Positions 27,673 to 36,834 of a stretch of 64,000 nt of DNA are shown here, in pieces; position 1 is the stretch's first letter, and each line of letters opens with the position of its first letter. The notes below the pieces were generated by a model. That model saw only the letters and a program-made list of their open reading frames with translations, searched no databases and had not been told where the DNA came from. The position numbers and the translations under genes are program-made. The stretch is taken from contig DGMY01000039.1 in assembly GCA_002388665.1 (NCBI GenBank), forward strand, positions 1 through 64,000, read 5' to 3'. Source of the DNA: Opitutia bacterium UBA4506 (GTDB lineage: Bacteria > Verrucomicrobiota > Verrucomicrobiia > Opitutales > Puniceicoccaceae).

Positions 27673-27684
27673 GCAACAAGTTGC
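27673..27684. promoter_or_regulatory. Candidate LacI operator, lacI side
   Basis: GCAACAAGTTGC, a GCAAC-AA-GTTGC inverted repeat, 97 bp upstream of the lacI start. It shares the GCAA-N4-TTGC core with the sites at 27763, 22500 and 39205. Confidence 0.5.
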
Positions 27685-27762
27685 AAAAAGGCGCATTGGT
27701 AAAATCAGGGATCCCGGCCAGCTCCAACGGCTACAAACCTCACCCGACCGCATTCCTCTACC

Positions 27763-27774
27763 GCAATCTTTTGC
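27763..27774. promoter_or_regulatory. Candidate LacI operator, SGNH hydrolase side
   Basis: GCAATCTTTTGC, same GCAA-N4-TTGC core, 92 bp upstream of the SGNH hydrolase ATG at 27867. Flanking CC before it matches the CCGCAAT start of the 16-mer sites. The 90-bp spacing from the 27673 site could allow looping. Confidence 0.5.
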
Positions 27775-27866
27775 ACATAAGCCGAATCGATCCGCACCCT
27801 CCAAGGGGGATACACTCGCCTCTACGAATACTCGTATAGACGAATCGAGACAACCCCACGATTACA

Positions 27867-29624
27867 ATGCTCAACCCCTCTCTTCCTCTCAAAATCCTAG
27901 CGGTCCACTCCGCTCTTATCGTCCTTGCCGGAATAATTCCCTTGAGCGTATCGGCCACCGAACCCTTGCAGATTGTGGCAACTGGGGGACGGATTGGAGT
28001 CTACCCCTACGGATCAAGCGATCCCAACCTAACCGCCTTTTGGCACCGCACTCCTCACAAACTCGGCGGCCCCGTCAGCGAGATCCAGATCGGCTTTATG
28101 AACTGGATGTTGAACTACTCCAAAGAGCAGAACAATTCCAACGAAGTTACGATTGATCACGCGTGGATCGAGCGAGAACTCGATGGTCAGATCATTCCCA
28201 TCACCTTTGACGGGAGCCGTACCTTCATCATGCCGGATGATAGTGTGGAGCCCTATTGGCTTGCGGACTCCGTCGACTCAGCGGACTGGACGAATGGGCC
28301 TCCTGAGAAAGACGAAGTGCTATGGATCCACGTCAAAGGAAACTACCCCTCCCTCGGCCGAACCATCCAAGGCTGCCCGACTGGCTACCCCGGATCGAAG
28401 TTCATTGTCTACGATCCCGCAAACGATACGGGCGCGGTCGACATTGCGGGGAGCGTTCACTCCATCGAAGGACAGAACGCCCGCACCAGGGGGCTTCCTT
28501 TGCTCATCGTCGGCCGGTACAGCGAACCCGGGCATCTCGCGGTGATCGGAATCGGAGACAGCATTCTCGACGGGTCTGGAGATGCCAGCAGCAAATACTC
28601 CAATATCCCGGGATTTGGCTTCTTCAATCGGGCTGCTGTGGATGAGAACGGCGAGAACACTATCTCGATGTTCAACCTCACTCGGCACGGAGCCACCGCC
28701 GCCGGATGGGCAAACCACGTCCGGCAACCCCACTTCCTCCAGTTCGCCAACACAGTGGTCGAGGAATATGGCACCAACGATCTCGGCCAGAATGGGACTG
28801 GATCACCGAGCCAGATCATCGAGAGGCTGGAATACATTTGGGAACTGTGCCGCGAAGCGGGGGTCCAGTACATCCTCCGCACAGAGCTCCTCCCTCGCAC
28901 GTCCAGTAGCGACGCGTGGTCGACCGCCGAAAATCAAACGCCCAATCCGGGATGGGGACCATCCGGAGCTCGCGACGAGATCAATTCCGCCTTCTACCAA
29001 GCAGTCACCAACTCCTCAATCCATTCCGTAGTGGAAACCCTGGCCCCCGTTTCGAGCCCTTCCGATTCACACCTGTGGTCGACCAACGGACAATCCAAAT
29101 ATGTGACCGGAGACGGGACTCACTTGAATTCAAATGGAAACACGATCCTGGCCGAAACGCTCAGAGCATCCCTACTCGCGATCGACCTGGGGTCTCCCCC
29201 ATCTACCTACGCATCCTGGCAGGACTCCATTGATTGGGCGGGGCAAGACTCAAGGCCGACTGCCGACCCCAACCACGACGGAATCAACAATGCCCTCGCC
29301 TACGCCCTCGATCTTTCTCCAATGGGGTCATCTGAACCAGGCCATCGGCCTTATCTGCTTTACCTCCCCGAGAGCGACGGTGGTCCCTGTATCCAATTCG
29401 TCTTCAGGAAAAACTCCCACGCCAAAGACGTCACCTATGAATATTTGCGCTCCTACACCTTGATGAACGACTGGGAGCCTGTGACTGTGAACGGCCAGAA
29501 TGTCATCGAGACCACCATTGATCCCGATCCCGACGGTGACAGCACCGCCAGCCTGATTGCGGTTCGTATTTTCTCGTTTGATACCGAAACTCCGCAGTTT
29601 TTGAAACTACGGGTTAATCTCTAG
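27867..29624 (+). CDS. Secreted SGNH/GDSL-type esterase
   Basis: Protein of 585 residues. Residues ~1-30 form a signal peptide. The region ~35-215 is an uncharacterised beta-rich domain. The SGNH fold follows: block I GIGDSILDGSG with catalytic Ser232, block III YGTNDLG with Asn304, and block V DGTHLN with Asp416/His419. Such enzymes remove acetyl or other ester groups from sugars, for example acetyl groups on xylan. Near residues 465-490, PTADPNHDGINNALAYALDL is a short calcium-binding-like repeat common at the C-terminal region of secreted Verrucomicrobiota proteins, followed by a ~90-residue beta domain. Divergent from lacI, with a candidate operator 92 bp upstream. Confidence 0.85.
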   Translation: MLNPSLPLKILAVHSALIVLAGIIPLSVSATEPLQIVATGGRIGVYPYGSSDPNLTAFWHRTPHKLGGPVSEIQIGFMNWMLNYSKEQNNSNEVTIDHAWIERELDGQIIPITFDGSRTFIMPDDSVEPYWLADSVDSADWTNGPPEKDEVLWIHVKGNYPSLGRTIQGCPTGYPGSKFIVYDPANDTGAVDIAGSVHSIEGQNARTRGLPLLIVGRYSEPGHLAVIGIGDSILDGSGDASSKYSNIPGFGFFNRAAVDENGENTISMFNLTRHGATAAGWANHVRQPHFLQFANTVVEEYGTNDLGQNGTGSPSQIIERLEYIWELCREAGVQYILRTELLPRTSSSDAWSTAENQTPNPGWGPSGARDEINSAFYQAVTNSSIHSVVETLAPVSSPSDSHLWSTNGQSKYVTGDGTHLNSNGNTILAETLRASLLAIDLGSPPSTYASWQDSIDWAGQDSRPTADPNHDGINNALAYALDLSPMGSSEPGHRPYLLYLPESDGGPCIQFVFRKNSHAKDVTYEYLRSYTLMNDWEPVTVNGQNVIETTIDPDPDGDSTASLIAVRIFSFDTETPQFLKLRVNL

Positions 29625-29682
29625 TCACTCGATTCGGGCTACAGGATCCAACGCCCCCCCCCCCGACAACGGATAGCTACGA

Positions 29683-30786
29683 CTACTTCTCCAGCAAGAA
29701 GTCGGCATCGGCGTATCCCAGCGACCTCAAAGATTCATAGGACGGCTTTGGCTCGCCTCTAGAGTTGATGAGTCCCCATGCGGTTTCTGCCGGACACCCG
29801 CTTTCCTTGCACTGCCAGCATGACTCCGCATCTCGCCAATTGTAATAGGTCGCCCCCAGCACATATGGCAGCCCCCGAAAGGTATGAAACGATTCGACTA
29901 AGTACTCGGCCTGGACCCTTTCGCTGTGCTCGCCCTTCCACGAAAATTTCCAGCGCTTGCACTCACAAGGATAGCAACCTCTCTCGATCTCCTCTTCGGT
30001 CATAATCCCACCCGCCGAGGCATAGCCGAATTCCTGGATGATGATCGGCTTACCGACTAAATCATAGAACTTGGGGAGATACTCGAGCCAACTTTCCGGA
30101 CCGCCCTCGCGCCAAGTTCCGGGATAGCTGTCGAATCCTGCATAGTCCACCGGACAACTTGAATCCCCATAGATTCCTTCCGCCAAGGCCAATCCCTCAT
30201 GGGCATCGGTGTTTCCTTCAACCTCTCCCGGACGAGACGGAAACAGGGTAATGTTGATCCCAACGCGCAAGGATGGGACCGCCGCCTTCATCGAACGAAT
30301 GCCAACCTGCAAAAACCGGACGGACTCCTCCATGTTCAACGTGTCCCGGAAGATCCAGATATCCAACTCGTTCGCTACCTGCCACCACTCGATCAGCCCC
30401 TCGTACTCCTGAGCAAAAAACCGGCTAATCTCATCGTAGGCTTCAAAGTAGCGTTCGCTGCCCACCTCGAGCGGGCTCTTTGCCATCTCACGAGGGCCTG
30501 GAGTAATTCCCATGAGTTCGAAACCCAAATCTCGGAGTTCCTTTACCCGCTCCTTTGCCCTCCGGAAATTCTCCGGCTGAGGCTCTCCCTGCAAGAAGGC
30601 ATTCAGATCGAATCCAAAGTCACCGAATCGCAGCCAGCCGATTCCCGCCTTTTTCATCAGATGATAATCGCGCGGAGACAACTCGGGCAGCCTGGCGGCT
30701 ACTCCGACCATGAAAGGACGGTCATTCAGCATAAGAAGTCGAGCAAGGGGTGATCCAACGAATGGGACGGTTGGGGCGCGGTGCAC
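29683..30786 (-). CDS. GH-A clan glycoside hydrolase-like TIM barrel, no signal peptide
   Basis: Protein of 367 residues that reads as a retaining (beta/alpha)8 hydrolase. The acid/base candidate is Glu140 in WWQVANELD, and the nucleophile candidate Glu252 in PIIIQEFGYAS. I cannot place it in a numbered GH family with confidence (GH39, GH5 or a related family). A Cys-rich insert follows the nucleophile (CYPCEC at 271-276, then CWQCKESGC), which could bind metal or form disulfides. There is no signal peptide. The start is GTG at 30786 with AGGGTGGG just upstream, 12 bp after the GH5 stop; an ATG at residue 20 is an alternative. It is the last gene of the GH5 operon and probably acts on imported oligosaccharides. 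Confidence 0.75.
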   Translation of the reverse strand: MHRAPTVPFVGSPLARLLMLNDRPFMVGVAARLPELSPRDYHLMKKAGIGWLRFGDFGFDLNAFLQGEPQPENFRRAKERVKELRDLGFELMGITPGPREMAKSPLEVGSERYFEAYDEISRFFAQEYEGLIEWWQVANELDIWIFRDTLNMEESVRFLQVGIRSMKAAVPSLRVGINITLFPSRPGEVEGNTDAHEGLALAEGIYGDSSCPVDYAGFDSYPGTWREGGPESWLEYLPKFYDLVGKPIIIQEFGYASAGGIMTEEEIERGCYPCECKRWKFSWKGEHSERVQAEYLVESFHTFRGLPYVLGATYYNWRDAESCWQCKESGCPAETAWGLINSRGEPKPSYESLRSLGYADADFLLEK

Positions 30787-30798
30787 AGATCGCCCACC

Positions 30799-32454
30799 CT
30801 AGCGCATCCGCTTCATTTCAAACTGCTTCCCATGAAGAGCGTCCTTGGCAAACACTCCCCAGAACTCAGTCGGCTCGTAGGTCCAATCTTTGATCAAAAC
30901 CGGAGTGGCACGCGGGTGGAAGCACCACGCGGTCCAGTTCAATTGGTGCATCTGAATAAAGCCGAGCATGTCAGGAACCCACGTATAGGGGTCTTCCTGA
31001 ATATCCTCAGGCAGGAAATCCATCTTCTTTACATCGGCGCCAAACTCCCCCACCAGTACTGGATACTTCTCGGCGACCGGGAGGACCTTTTCCGCCCAGC
31101 CGGTGTGCCAATTATATTGGTGCCAGGAATACATAATACCGTTCCCGCCTTCCCATTCGTCCAGTGCGTACCCATTGGCCACGCCAGAAAGATCGCCGGA
31201 CCAACCCAATCCACCGACAACAACAATGTTATTCGCTCCAGTCGAACGAACCGCATCGAGGAGCCCTTGCATTCCTACCGATTCAAAGCCCTGGTTCGCC
31301 TTCTTCTCCGAATCGGTCAAAAAACCCGACTCATCCACACCCTTTTTAGTGCCAACCCATCCCCCGTTTCGCCAGACCTCCCACGAGGTTCCGTGCGGCT
31401 CATTCATGAGGTCAAAGAGAACCGCTGGGTGGTTCTTATACCGGGTCGCAGCATCGACCCAAAACTCAACAAATTCCTCCTTCGGCGCGCGGTATCGATG
31501 GAGGTCAATGATCACATAGACCCCCCGGTTTGCCGCCAGATTGACGATCCGGTCCACCGTATTGCGATAATCCAATCCACCGTCCTTCTGGTACTCCCCG
31601 CGACCAAACCAAAACTCTTCTTTGACCGGGAGGCGAATCACATTTGCGTTCCACTCCTCGATACCGACCACAGCCGATTTGATCACTTGTTTGTCGTTCG
31701 GCAAGGTCTCCAGGTTACCTGCATTCAATCCCTGCAGCCACACGAATTCACCTTCAGAATTTACGAGTCGATTTCCTTCCGTATGCAACTCCAGGGGCCA
31801 GTTCTCCGGCTGACTCTTCTCCTCGGGCACAAAGCGAAGACGCTCTTCTTCTTTCCGAAGCTCCGCTGCGGCCAACAGTTCCTCGGTACCGGTTGTCGTA
31901 ACACGAATATCATCGATGTCCAACGTCCCGGACTGTACCCGGAATAGTGTCGGCATAATCTTTAAGGTAGCCGCTCCCTCTGGCAGCAAAAACTCTCTTT
32001 CTTTCTCCACCCACTGTCCCTTCGTTCCGCGCGAGTACGAAGGCTTCGGGCTCGGCTTCAACGATTTCCCGTTGGCATCGAGAATATCGATCATCATTCT
32101 CGCATCGAACCACGACTTTTCCCCTCGGACCAAATCGCTGACCCGCCAACGCCAGGTCAACTTCAACGCTTCTGCGCCCGTTGGAATCTCAACCATCCGG
32201 AGCAAAGTGAGCATTTCCCCGGGCTCCTGGCTTGTCATTCGGATAAACCGGTTTCCCTCTTCGACCTCCCACCTGTGAACGGTCGAACCGGGCCATGAAT
32301 CCGGCCATCCATTCTGATCCGTATCCGCTTCCATATCGGAGTTCCCCAGCAAAGTCTCACTCATCCCGCGAAGCGGCGACGCATTCGTTACGATGAGAGC
32401 AAGCATCACCACCGTGAATCGCTTCCAGCTCGAAATCTTTTTTAACACATTCAT
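30799..32454 (-). CDS. Secreted GH5 endoglucanase-type enzyme with one N-terminal binding-like module
   Basis: Protein of 551 residues. A signal peptide covers ~1-31. Residues ~35-190 form a beta-sandwich starting GNSDMEADTDQNGWPDSW, of the carbohydrate-binding type. The GH5 barrel spans ~215-545, with the acid/base Glu352 in FDLMNEPHGTSWEVW and the nucleophile Glu470 in VLVGEFGAD, plus DLHRYRAP and NWTAWCFHP motifs. Substrate could be cellulose, mannan or mixed-linked glucan; GH5 alone does not decide. It is about 60% alike by eye to the catalytic half of the 731-residue enzyme at 36.8-39.0 kb, indicating duplication. It is in the same operon, 48 bp after the small secreted protein. Confidence 0.93.
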   Translation of the reverse strand: MNVLKKISSWKRFTVVMLALIVTNASPLRGMSETLLGNSDMEADTDQNGWPDSWPGSTVHRWEVEEGNRFIRMTSQEPGEMLTLLRMVEIPTGAEALKLTWRWRVSDLVRGEKSWFDARMMIDILDANGKSLKPSPKPSYSRGTKGQWVEKEREFLLPEGAATLKIMPTLFRVQSGTLDIDDIRVTTTGTEELLAAAELRKEEERLRFVPEEKSQPENWPLELHTEGNRLVNSEGEFVWLQGLNAGNLETLPNDKQVIKSAVVGIEEWNANVIRLPVKEEFWFGRGEYQKDGGLDYRNTVDRIVNLAANRGVYVIIDLHRYRAPKEEFVEFWVDAATRYKNHPAVLFDLMNEPHGTSWEVWRNGGWVGTKKGVDESGFLTDSEKKANQGFESVGMQGLLDAVRSTGANNIVVVGGLGWSGDLSGVANGYALDEWEGGNGIMYSWHQYNWHTGWAEKVLPVAEKYPVLVGEFGADVKKMDFLPEDIQEDPYTWVPDMLGFIQMHQLNWTAWCFHPRATPVLIKDWTYEPTEFWGVFAKDALHGKQFEMKRMR

Positions 32455-32502
32455 TTCGTTTTCCTTTCGATAATTGTTTCATTCTTTCCACGCCTCTTCC
32501 GA

Positions 32503-33246
32503 TCAGGGGTCGGCCCGACGTTCTCGAAAATCGATCCAGTAGTTGCCCGGTTTAGGTTCACCAAACATTCGTATCTCTGCCGAGGTCATCGTATGCCTCA
32601 TCCCGCTCGGCGAATAGATGACCAACCCGGTAATCCGGTCGCTGGGTCGCAACACCTCAACGCTATTCAACAAAATGTTCCACTCGTCGGATTTCTTGTC
32701 GGCCACCTTCAACAGAAATCGATTCTTACGGTCCACCTCCGGAGAGACTACGATGACTTCCCCGGACTCCAGAAACTCGCGATCCCCTCCAGCAGCGAAC
32801 GCAATCGCTGAGGGAGAGAGATTAATTACGCGAAGGCTCCCAAAAGGAAAGTTCGCGTCGCTGTCCTTGTAAATTCTACCAAAGTATTCCGTTCGGTTCT
32901 TGTTCGGCAAAAAGACGATCAGTACAGACTCCGATCCCTCTGGTACCGTAATCGATCCCACCCGACTGAACTCGGCCTCCAATTCGCCATCCTCATCCTT
33001 TCGATAGGCGACCGTAGAAAGCTCCAGTCGGTCTCCTCCGAGAAACCGAACCGGACGGCTGATTTCATACGGATGATTGCAAACGATGATCTCCTGCTCT
33101 CCGCGATTGAGCGCAAAGCCTTCCCCAACCTCATCGACGACGAGAATGCGCACCTCAACAGGAGTCGGCTCAGCCGTTTCCTGGCTGAACAACAATCCAT
33201 TCAATAAAAACGGAACGCAGAGCCCAATTATCGTCCGGAGTCTCAT
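32503..33246 (-). CDS. Small secreted protein of the GH5/pilin-like operon
   Basis: A 247-residue exported protein of unknown family. The start at 33246 overlaps the upstream pilin-like stop codon (ATGA), arguing for translational coupling and against the longer frame beginning at 33267. A signal peptide covers ~1-22 (RLRTIIGLCVPFLLNGLLFS). The rest is beta-strand rich, with two repeated-looking halves that alternate charged and hydrophobic residues; no catalytic motif is seen. Such companions follow pilin-like genes in Verrucomicrobiota, but I know no assigned function. It may be a partner or chaperone of the pilin-like protein. Confidence 0.7.
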   Translation of the reverse strand: MRLRTIIGLCVPFLLNGLLFSQETAEPTPVEVRILVVDEVGEGFALNRGEQEIIVCNHPYEISRPVRFLGGDRLELSTVAYRKDEDGELEAEFSRVGSITVPEGSESVLIVFLPNKNRTEYFGRIYKDSDANFPFGSLRVINLSPSAIAFAAGGDREFLESGEVIVVSPEVDRKNRFLLKVADKKSDEWNILLNSVEVLRPSDRITGLVIYSPSGMRHTMTSAEIRMFGEPKPGNYWIDFRERRADP

Positions 33247-36200
33247 ATTTCCTCGGGCCTCAACCACCTCATCGACACCACTCGAAACGCGCGTCCGAAC
33301 TCATCATTTGCCGTCACCAATTCGCCAATCGAATCCTCCGCCGAGTTTGCCTCAGGTTCCACGTAGTCCGGAACCCGTTGCACAATCGCCTCAATCCAAA
33401 CTCTGGTTTTCCCTCCCCGGTTCGAAAGTAGGTCGGCCTCGCCGTAGGATCGAATTCGAAACGTGTCTGAACGCACCGCCAAATACTGCCCGATCGAGGC
33501 CAGTATATCCGACTGGAGCAGATAGCCGGGGAAGCCGCTCAACAAAGATTCCTGCACATACTCCGGGTCGGCAAAATAGTTAATATGGTAATCGATATCC
33601 ACGTCCCCCGGGCCGCTCATCCCGTCATTTACCACGGCATCGAGCGCGCTCTGCAGGGCACCCTTTAACGCCAAGTCATTGCCATCATCTCCCGCCTCCA
33701 CCAATTGGCGGTTCACAAAGTCGGCCAGAGACAGAAACGGTCCCCGAAGCTCGATCTGCTTGACCATCTCGAGGGCGATCTCGTCCACCTCGGACCAGGA
33801 CAAGTCCCGGTAGCCCTGCCAGGCATTCGGATGGTTACCGGTGGATGCTTCTTCGGAATCTCCGAGAACCGAAAGGGTTCTCAGGAACGGTGCGTTCGCT
33901 TCATCCCCGCCACCCACACGAACCCCTTTTAGGCTCGAGAGCAAACTGCGCCAGGCGTCAACAGAGGTCGAGTTAACATTGAACGCGCCATCAACCATTA
34001 AATTGGCTGCTGCTATCCGCGAGTTCGCGGACTCCGAGGCATTCCCATCACCCCGAAATCGGGTTTCATCATCCCACGCCACCTCACTCTCGGATCGGAA
34101 AGGTTTGTATCTTGAGTTGACGAGGGAGTCGGTCGAGAAATCAAAGTCACCGCGAACTGGATACGTAGAAAAGTAAAACCGATCCCACAGTACATCGTTC
34201 CACAGATACGATCCATCGTAGCTATACCCGCTGTAGGTATTGTCAAAAATTCGGTGCCGACGGACCAAGGGGTGCGCGTAGGAGTTGGCAACTGTATAAT
34301 TCGGCTGCCAACTCTGCATGATCGCCTGACGTACATAGGGCTTCGAACTCCAGCTATCCCGGTCGATAAACGCCGACACATTCAAGTGGGCGAGGTCTCC
34401 GATGCTCGTCGGCCCGTTTCCCTGCCCGGCAATCTCATAAAGCAGATTGTGGAAACCTGTGTTCTCACCTGGAGGTGGAACTGTGTTTTTCGAACCGGTC
34501 CCCATATTGATGATGCCCCATTTTGCATTCAGAAGTGCCTCCGGGCCGCTATCGGGACGAAGAATATTCCCCTGAAAATAGGCATCGTTCCCATAGCTTC
34601 CGTTTTTGATCCGTAGCGAAAACCGCTCCATCAAGTGAGCGCTACTGGTGTAGCCGAGATGTCCGCTCGTGACGTTCTTCCGATAATTTTGGTCGAGAAA
34701 GATCCCACGCTGGCGATGTCCGGATTGAGAATCAAAGTGTACAATCTCAGCGCCACCTCCTCTGGACATCGTACCCTCTGAGGAATTGGTTGGATGTACG
34801 ACATAGATCCCACTGCTCAGGTAGTCTGACTCACTGCGGTCGTACCACGCATCGACATGCTGGAGCATGAAGCGGTCATTCGACCCCGATTGAAACAGGG
34901 AGTAGCCCAAGTACATTTTCAGGCTCATGGCCTGCTTATCCATCAAAAGCGCAACCCCTTCATCCTCGAGTGCGAGGGGATCCCCATTACCCGCAGGCGC
35001 CGCTTCCCCAGTGTCGAAAAGGATGTAGGCGTCCGGATCAAAGTCATTCACGAGTACGACTTCAAACCCTTCCTGAGCGGCAGATCCCGCAGGAATCACC
35101 CGTCCCGAATCCTCCAGAGTAAAAATCTGTGCCTCTCCGGGATCCATCCCCTCGCTGCGCAAAATAATTTCTGAACGCCCAAAACCTCCGTAGACGTTTC
35201 CCGAACCATAGAGTGTTTCGAGGTCGACTTCGCGGTCATCCATATCTGGGTACGGGTCCCCGCTGGCCGCTGGGCCTGACTTCGCGTAGGTGCCGAACTT
35301 CAGCAGAAACCCATTGGGCTCAAAGAAAACGACATGGTAATCCGCTGGAGCCAAAGGCACCGAGTAAGGATTTGCCAAAACCACAAGGGGCCTTATTTCC
35401 AATCCGATCGTTCCCGAGAACCTCAACCCATAGTAGATCTTCGCCTGAATGACCAATGGGGAAAGTCCGTGCGCCGTCGGCGAAATCAACCGGGGCACCG
35501 CCTCCCCACTGGCATTGTAGGACCCCGCAGGGAGGTCACTGACTAGATTTCCCATGTTGTGAAATGACCAAAGCATCTCCCAAGTGGGCGAGGCCGAGAA
35601 GATGGGATCATCTGAAAAACTATACTTCTTTCCGGTGTCGTCCTCAGGGACGTATGCGTAGGGCGTGGTCGCGCGGTTCAGCACGTAGTTGTAGTCCGCG
35701 CTCGGGTCGATCACTTGATCCCCGCCAACCATCGGGATATCGTAGGCGGCGCCGAGGGCCAGTCGCAAGGAGGCCACATCCGGTTGACCTAGGATGTACG
35801 AGAGATCTCGCTTCAACCCGCCATTCTCGGCATCGGACAAAACCCCTCTCGATTGCATCGAAATATCATGGAAACGCAAATACAGTTCGTCCGAGAAATC
35901 CGGATCGGACTCCAGGAGCCTCAGCTCATCGACCAACCGGATCTCTGAAAGTCGCTCCGCACCAACTGGAAAAAACGATGCGAGTCCATCCGCCCCATCA
36001 GTACTCATCCCTTCGATCGCCAATCGTGCTGCCGATGCTACCTGTGCGGCCACCTCGTCGGGGACACTGGAACCCGCGTACTCGTCCAGTAAATTGCCTC
36101 TCGCCTTGACACCCTCGTCTCCGACCCACCAAGCGTATCCACCCCAACCCGGTACTTCGTCAGCGAGATCGACAATTGGCGCTGACACCGCATTTGCGAG

Positions 36201-36797
36201 GGCGGTAGTCGCGTTGCTACCACGGGGTCGAACCATCAGGGCGAACGGATTACCCGACGCGTCACTCAATTCCGTTCCGAAAGTGCTGTTCTCATCCAGC
36301 CCGTTAATCGGGTCGAACGGCTCGAAGGAAACCGTATCTTCATTTCCACTGACCAACCAATTCTCCAGCTCGGGAATCGCTTGATAATCGGCCGGGGCCG
36401 TTGGGTCCAAAACGATCTCGTTACTATTCGACCAAACTCCCGTCCAGTTCCGGTTCCGCGCGCTCCCCCAATAGGCCGTAACGTTGGCCGCCACATCGGT
36501 CCCGGATTCGGCAGCACTCACGGAAACCACCTCACGCGAGACGAGATCGGCCCGTCCCGTCGCCCGCTGATCGGGGCCACTGGTTTGCTGCAGTTCTCCC
36601 ATGGCCACACTCATCCCGAGAATAGCGTTCTGCCGTGCAGATTCTTGAAGAATCATCCCTTGAAAATGGCTCATTTCGACCCGCACCACCGTGGAGAGCA
36701 CGACCAACAGGAGGATAATAAAAGCCATCGCCGCCAAAGAAATGATCAGAGCGAATCCTCTGTCATTCCCGACGCAGCCTTGACCCTTCAATACCAT
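33243..36797 (-). CDS. Giant pilin-like protein (Verru_Chthon cassette A / PilX-like)
   Basis: Protein of 1184 residues. The N-terminus has a short basic stretch, then RGFALIISLAAMAFIILLLV, which resembles a type IV prepilin helix, followed by the characteristic ARQNAILGMSVAMGELQ and GPDQRATGRADL blocks of large Verrucomicrobiota pilin-like proteins. The remaining ~1100 residues are a large, mainly Asp/Ser/Gly/Tyr-rich exported domain with no catalytic motif I can see. The function is unknown; it may assemble in a type II/IV-like machine or be a membrane-anchored scaffold. It lies between two GH5 genes, 37 bp after the first, in an operon. It probably displays or exports the enzymes; that is inference. 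Confidence 0.75.
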   Translation of the reverse strand: MVLKGQGCVGNDRGFALIISLAAMAFIILLLVVLSTVVRVEMSHFQGMILQESARQNAILGMSVAMGELQQTSGPDQRATGRADLVSREVVSVSAAESGTDVAANVTAYWGSARNRNWTGVWSNSNEIVLDPTAPADYQAIPELENWLVSGNEDTVSFEPFDPINGLDENSTFGTELSDASGNPFALMVRPRGSNATTALANAVSAPIVDLADEVPGWGGYAWWVGDEGVKARGNLLDEYAGSSVPDEVAAQVASAARLAIEGMSTDGADGLASFFPVGAERLSEIRLVDELRLLESDPDFSDELYLRFHDISMQSRGVLSDAENGGLKRDLSYILGQPDVASLRLALGAAYDIPMVGGDQVIDPSADYNYVLNRATTPYAYVPEDDTGKKYSFSDDPIFSASPTWEMLWSFHNMGNLVSDLPAGSYNASGEAVPRLISPTAHGLSPLVIQAKIYYGLRFSGTIGLEIRPLVVLANPYSVPLAPADYHVVFFEPNGFLLKFGTYAKSGPAASGDPYPDMDDREVDLETLYGSGNVYGGFGRSEIILRSEGMDPGEAQIFTLEDSGRVIPAGSAAQEGFEVVLVNDFDPDAYILFDTGEAAPAGNGDPLALEDEGVALLMDKQAMSLKMYLGYSLFQSGSNDRFMLQHVDAWYDRSESDYLSSGIYVVHPTNSSEGTMSRGGGAEIVHFDSQSGHRQRGIFLDQNYRKNVTSGHLGYTSSAHLMERFSLRIKNGSYGNDAYFQGNILRPDSGPEALLNAKWGIINMGTGSKNTVPPPGENTGFHNLLYEIAGQGNGPTSIGDLAHLNVSAFIDRDSWSSKPYVRQAIMQSWQPNYTVANSYAHPLVRRHRIFDNTYSGYSYDGSYLWNDVLWDRFYFSTYPVRGDFDFSTDSLVNSRYKPFRSESEVAWDDETRFRGDGNASESANSRIAAANLMVDGAFNVNSTSVDAWRSLLSSLKGVRVGGGDEANAPFLRTLSVLGDSEEASTGNHPNAWQGYRDLSWSEVDEIALEMVKQIELRGPFLSLADFVNRQLVEAGDDGNDLALKGALQSALDAVVNDGMSGPGDVDIDYHINYFADPEYVQESLLSGFPGYLLQSDILASIGQYLAVRSDTFRIRSYGEADLLSNRGGKTRVWIEAIVQRVPDYVEPEANSAEDSIGELVTANDEFGRAFRVVSMRWLRPEEI

Positions 36798-36834
36798 ATT
36801 CCGTTCTTCCGACGCCAGATACTCTCAGAATCAC

